NCBI RefSeq assembly: GCF_020055635.1
Contig: NZ_JAIPUT010000009.1
Span: forward strand, 1-64,000
Length of the DNA stretch: 64,000 bases
Source of the DNA: Marivita sp.
Lineage (GTDB): Bacteria; Pseudomonadota; Alphaproteobacteria; Rhodobacterales; Rhodobacteraceae
Direction: 5' to 3'
Shown here: positions 61,223-64,000 of the stretch, in pieces
Numbering within the stretch: the first letter of the stretch is position 1
Layout of the letters: each line of letters opens with the position of its first letter
Made by a program: the position numbers and the translations under genes
Notes under the pieces: model-generated
Told to the model about the DNA's origin: nothing
Seen by the model: only the letters and a program-made list of their open reading frames with translations
The model's database searches: none

Positions 61223-63025
61223 ATGACAGAGCTTTCGCATATCCGCAATTTCTCCATCGTTGCCCATATCGACCACGGGAAATCCACCCTGGCCGACCGG
61301 CTGATCCAATCGACGAACACCGTCACGGAACGGGAGATGAAGGAACAGCTTCTCGATTCGATGGATATCGAGCGCGAGCGCGGCATCACGATCAAGGCCA
61401 ACACGGTCCGGATCGAATACAAGGCCGAGGATGGCGAGACCTATATTCTGAACCTGATCGACACGCCCGGACACGTGGATTTCGCCTACGAGGTGTCGCG
61501 GTCGATGCGCGCGGTCGAGGGCTCGCTGCTGGTGGTGGACGCCACACAAGGCGTCGAGGCGCAGACGCTGGCGAACGTCTATACCGCGATCGATGCGGAT
61601 CACGAGATCGTGCCGGTTCTCAACAAGATCGACCTGCCCGCATCGGAACCCGAGCGGGTGAAGGAACAGATCGAGGACGTGATCGGCATCGACGCGTCAG
61701 AGGCTCTGGAGATTTCAGCCAAGACCGGCATCGGCATCCCGGCCGTGCTGGAGGCCATCGTCAAGCGCCTGCCGCCGCCCCATGAAGGCGATGCGGGCAA
61801 GCCGCTCAAGGCGATGCTGGTGGACAGCAAATACGACCCCTATCTGGGCGTCGTGGTGATCGTGCGCGTCATCGACGGGGTGCTGAAAAAGGGCCAGCGC
61901 ATCAAGATGATGAAGACCGGCGGCACCTATGACATCGACCGCGTCGGCGTATATCGCCCGGCGATGCAGGCGGTGGACACGCTTGGCCCCGGCGAGATCG
62001 GCTATATCACCGCGCAGATCAAGCAGGTCAGCGACACCCGTGTCGGCGATACGATCACGACCGAGAAGAAGGGCTGCGAGGCTCCCCTGCCCGGCTTCAA
62101 ACCGTCGATCCCGGTGGTGTTCTGCGGACTGTTCCCGGTCGATGCCAACGATTTCGAGGACATGCGCGGCGCGATCGAAAAACTCGCGCTGAACGATGCG
62201 TCCTTCACATCCGAGATGGAAACCTCGGCCGCGCTTGGCTTCGGGTTCCGCTGCGGGTTCCTTGGCCTGCTGCACCTCGAAGTGGTGCGCGACCGGCTGG
62301 AGCGCGAATACGATATCGACCTGATCACCACGGCACCGTCGGTGATCTATCACATCTACACGCGCGACGGCGAGATGCTTGAACTGCACAACCCCGCCGA
62401 CATGCCCGATCCGTCCACCATCGACCATATCGAGGAGCCGCGCATCAAGGCATCGATCCTCGTGCCGGACGAATATCTGGGTGACGTTCTCAAGCTGTGC
62501 CAGGACCGGCGCGGTGAACAGCTGGACCTGACCTATGTCGGCAACCGCGCGATGGTGGTCTATGACCTGCCGCTGAACGAGGTGGTGTTCGATTTCTACG
62601 ACCGGCTGAAATCGGTGACCAAGGGCTATGCGTCGTTCGATTACCAGATGATCGGGTATCGCGAAGACAACCTGGTCAAGATGCAGATCCTCGTGAACGA
62701 CGAACCGGTCGATGCGCTTTCCACGATGGTGCACCGCGACCGGGCGGAAACCCGCGGGCGGGCAATGTGTGAAAAGCTCAAGGACCTGATCCCGCGCCAC
62801 ATGTTCAAGATCCCCATTCAGGCGGCCATCGGCGGCAAGGTCATCGCCCGCGAGACCCTCGCCGCGCTGCGCAAGGACGTGACGGCGAAATGCTATGGCG
62901 GCGACGCGACCCGGAAGAAGAAGCTTCTGGAAAAGCAGAAAGCCGGCAAGAAGAAGATGCGCCAGTTCGGCAAGGTCGACATCCCGCAGGAAGCGTTCAT
63001 CTCTGCATTGAAGATGGACAGCTGA
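61223..63025 (+). CDS. lepA: Elongation factor 4 (LepA)
   Basis: 600 residues from the ATG at 61223, giving the normal start [23 protein letters not shown] sites: [23 protein letters not shown] and the late SAKTG. The C-terminal LepA-specific domain is complete ([20 protein letters not shown], then [11 protein letters not shown]). LepA moves back-translocated ribosomes and helps translation under stress. It stands alone between the lipoprotein and an exported protein gene. Confidence 0.97.
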   Translation: MTELSHIRNFSIVAHIDHGKSTLADRLIQSTNTVTEREMKEQLLDSMDIERERGITIKANTVRIEYKAEDGETYILNLIDTPGHVDFAYEVSRSMRAVEGSLLVVDATQGVEAQTLANVYTAIDADHEIVPVLNKIDLPASEPERVKEQIEDVIGIDASEALEISAKTGIGIPAVLEAIVKRLPPPHEGDAGKPLKAMLVDSKYDPYLGVVVIVRVIDGVLKKGQRIKMMKTGGTYDIDRVGVYRPAMQAVDTLGPGEIGYITAQIKQVSDTRVGDTITTEKKGCEAPLPGFKPSIPVVFCGLFPVDANDFEDMRGAIEKLALNDASFTSEMETSAALGFGFRCGFLGLLHLEVVRDRLEREYDIDLITTAPSVIYHIYTRDGEMLELHNPADMPDPSTIDHIEEPRIKASILVPDEYLGDVLKLCQDRRGEQLDLTYVGNRAMVVYDLPLNEVVFDFYDRLKSVTKGYASFDYQMIGYREDNLVKMQILVNDEPVDALSTMVHRDRAETRGRAMCEKLKDLIPRHMFKIPIQAAIGGKVIARETLAALRKDVTAKCYGGDATRKKKLLEKQKAGKKKMRQFGKVDIPQEAFISALKMDS

Positions 63026-63040
63026 ACCCGTCTTTCCGGG

Positions 63041-63070
63041 CGTAGGGTGCGTGCTTGCACGCACCCTACG
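63041..63070. repeat. GTGCGTGC extragenic palindrome, copy 2
   Basis: Arms of 14 bp (CGTAGGGTGCGTGC at 63041-63054 and its complement at 63057-63070) around TT, 16 nt after the lepA stop. The inner part is the same as the copy at 38404-38430, inverted in its flanks. A hairpin in mRNA or a protein-binding element is possible. Confidence 0.7.
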
Positions 63071-63189
63071 GCGCCATGCGGAGGTGCGCGGTCTGTTGCC
63101 GGTCCACCGGAACGTGATCGCGCCGCCCTGACATCGGGCCCCGGTTTGGCGTAAGCTGCCTGAAAAACACCCGAGCAGGACCACCACTC

Positions 63190-63855
63190 ATGCGATCGAT
63201 TCTCCTGGCTGCCCTTGTGCTGGCCGCGCCGTCCGTGCAGGCCGATGTCTGCGATTTCCGCCCCAGCGTGCTTGCCGGCAAGGCCGGAAAGGCGGCCAAG
63301 TCCACCGCCGGGACGATTGGCGCCGTCACCGCCGAAGGGGTGCGGGCGATGGGGGCCTACACGCTGGAAAACCCGGTCTCGGGTGTCAGCATGATCGGCA
63401 GCGGCGTCAGCAGCGCGGCGGCGGCGGGCGGCAGCATCGCTTCGGGGGCCGGCGGAGCGGTCGGCACGGCGACGGCGCTCGCCACGGCACCGGTGACCAT
63501 CGCGGTTGCGGGTCTCACGGCGATGGCGCTGGGCGGCTATGAAGGCGCGTGCTATTTTCGCGCAGATCGGATCACCGACACGGACGAGATCCTGTATATC
63601 GTCAGCAACCTTGCCGCCAATTCCGACCCCACCCGCTTCAGCCTGATCGCGGCCGGATCGGGCTATGTCACGCTTCAGGGCCGGGATGCGATGGCGCGCA
63701 CCGACAAGGTGCGGATCGCGTCGGCGGGTGTGGGTCCCTTCCTGTTCGACGTCGAGGATCTCTATATCGTCGACGGTGTGCTGATGCATCGCGACCTCGG
63801 GCGCAACACGGTGATCGGCAATATCGGCCTCGAGGTCGTGGAGGTATCGGAGTAA
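63190..63855 (+). CDS. Exported protein of unknown function, Gly/Ala-rich core
   Basis: 221 residues. Signal peptide MRSILLAALVLAAPSVQADV. The middle is Gly/Ala/Ser-rich and hydrophobic (GGSIASGAGGAVGTATALAT and on to about residue 120), like glycine-zipper segments that insert in membranes or pack in fibres. One Cys precedes it (VCDFRPS) and one follows (GACYFRAD). The C-terminal part is a beta-rich domain (ILYIVSNLAANSDPTRFSLI). I do not recognise a family. It is a single gene after lepA. Confidence 0.65.
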   Translation: MRSILLAALVLAAPSVQADVCDFRPSVLAGKAGKAAKSTAGTIGAVTAEGVRAMGAYTLENPVSGVSMIGSGVSSAAAAGGSIASGAGGAVGTATALATAPVTIAVAGLTAMALGGYEGACYFRADRITDTDEILYIVSNLAANSDPTRFSLIAAGSGYVTLQGRDAMARTDKVRIASAGVGPFLFDVEDLYIVDGVLMHRDLGRNTVIGNIGLEVVEVSE

Positions 63856-63967
63856 CGGGCGGCACCGCCCGGTGCGCCTCTTTTTCCCACCGGCACTTTA
63901 ATTTGACCGATATCAACGCGCAGTGCGTTGGTCCGGGACAGGATCAACCAAAGGAAGGGAGACCGTC

Positions 63968-64000
63968 ATGGACCTGAACGACACCAAAGAGCTGCTTCTG
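63968..64000 (+). CDS. Start of a gene cut by the window end
   Basis: An ATG at 63968 follows an excellent AAGGAAGGGAG ribosome site and opens MDLNDTKELLL before the window ends. Only 11 residues are visible, so no function can be assigned. The partial frame is kept because the ribosome site is strong and the upstream gap fits a promoter. Confidence 0.5.
   Translation, partial: MDLNDTKELLL

Noticed and set aside
1-64000. Search for rRNA and tRNA genes
   Set aside because: I saw no rRNA stretch and no convincing cloverleaf with a TTCGANNC T-loop in context. The many TTCGAA occurrences belong to palindromes. A covariance-model scan would be needed to be sure.

Overview
The window is about 64 kb of chromosomal DNA from an alphaproteobacterium, most likely Rhodobacterales (Roseobacter group). 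The support is overall GC richness, the proteins themselves (CryB-type photolyase-like protein, malic enzyme fused to a phosphotransacetylase domain, DmdB/DmdC-like acyl-CoA enzymes, RcnA/DUF1007 metal export pair, paired MerR regulators beside acyl-CoA dehydrogenases, DUF2237, DUF3072) and short intergenic palindromes of a kind seen in that group. This placement is inferred from protein sequence recognition, not from a database search.

Region 1 (1-11.9 kb) is the accessory part. It starts with a broken IS5-like transposase start. A minus-strand cluster for secreted and envelope proteins follows (4130 back to 688: a Ser/Gly/Ala/Thr-rich exported protein, two exported proteins of unknown family, two lipoproteins, one of them OmpA-like). 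Next comes a signalling block: a receiver with two membrane helices, a pseudo-receiver lacking its phospho-aspartate, a 60-residue membrane protein, a LuxR-type response regulator, an exported SUOX-fold protein and an 888-residue hybrid histidine kinase with receiver and HPt-like domains. A curlin-repeat (CsgB-like) protein closes the region. A 16-bp palindrome resembling GCTATCTTAAGATAGC lies upstream of the exported-protein operon, between the divergent regulator and kinase units, and upstream of the curlin gene. These genes may therefore form one regulated surface-structure or biofilm module.

Region 2 (12-31.4 kb) is mostly housekeeping and transport: ychF, a MATE pump, nickel/cobalt export with DUF1007, ppk2, trpA, a hydratase-family protein, a low-GC orphan gene, a nitroreductase-marR pair with a clear operator candidate, lldD, an MFS carrier, rplY, small enzymes, chrA, pth and DUF2237. 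It ends with an unusual minus-strand operon of two exported PepSY-like proteins with very long aspartate-rich tails and a membrane-anchored LuxR regulator.

Region 3 (31.5-49.3 kb) has trpB, a second MATE pump with two thioesterases, and a plus-strand acyl-CoA catabolism block: two MerR regulators, two acyl-CoA dehydrogenases, a GST, a thiolase, a FadJ-type multifunctional protein and an acyl-CoA ligase. A sulfotransferase-like gene, a GNAT acetyltransferase and a membrane protein with a possible degenerate M48-like domain are also there.

Region 4 (49.3-64 kb) has a tightly overlapping pyrimidine/purine nucleoside salvage operon (cdd-deoA-deoB-add-upp), maeB, cryB with an SDR, an alpha/beta hydrolase, lepA and small exported proteins. 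The last gene is cut by the window end.

Three arrays of different but perfect or near-perfect 18-22 bp palindromes sit directly against stop codons (after the MFS gene, after the 76-residue gene upstream of trpB, and after maeB). They are the most striking non-coding structure in the window.
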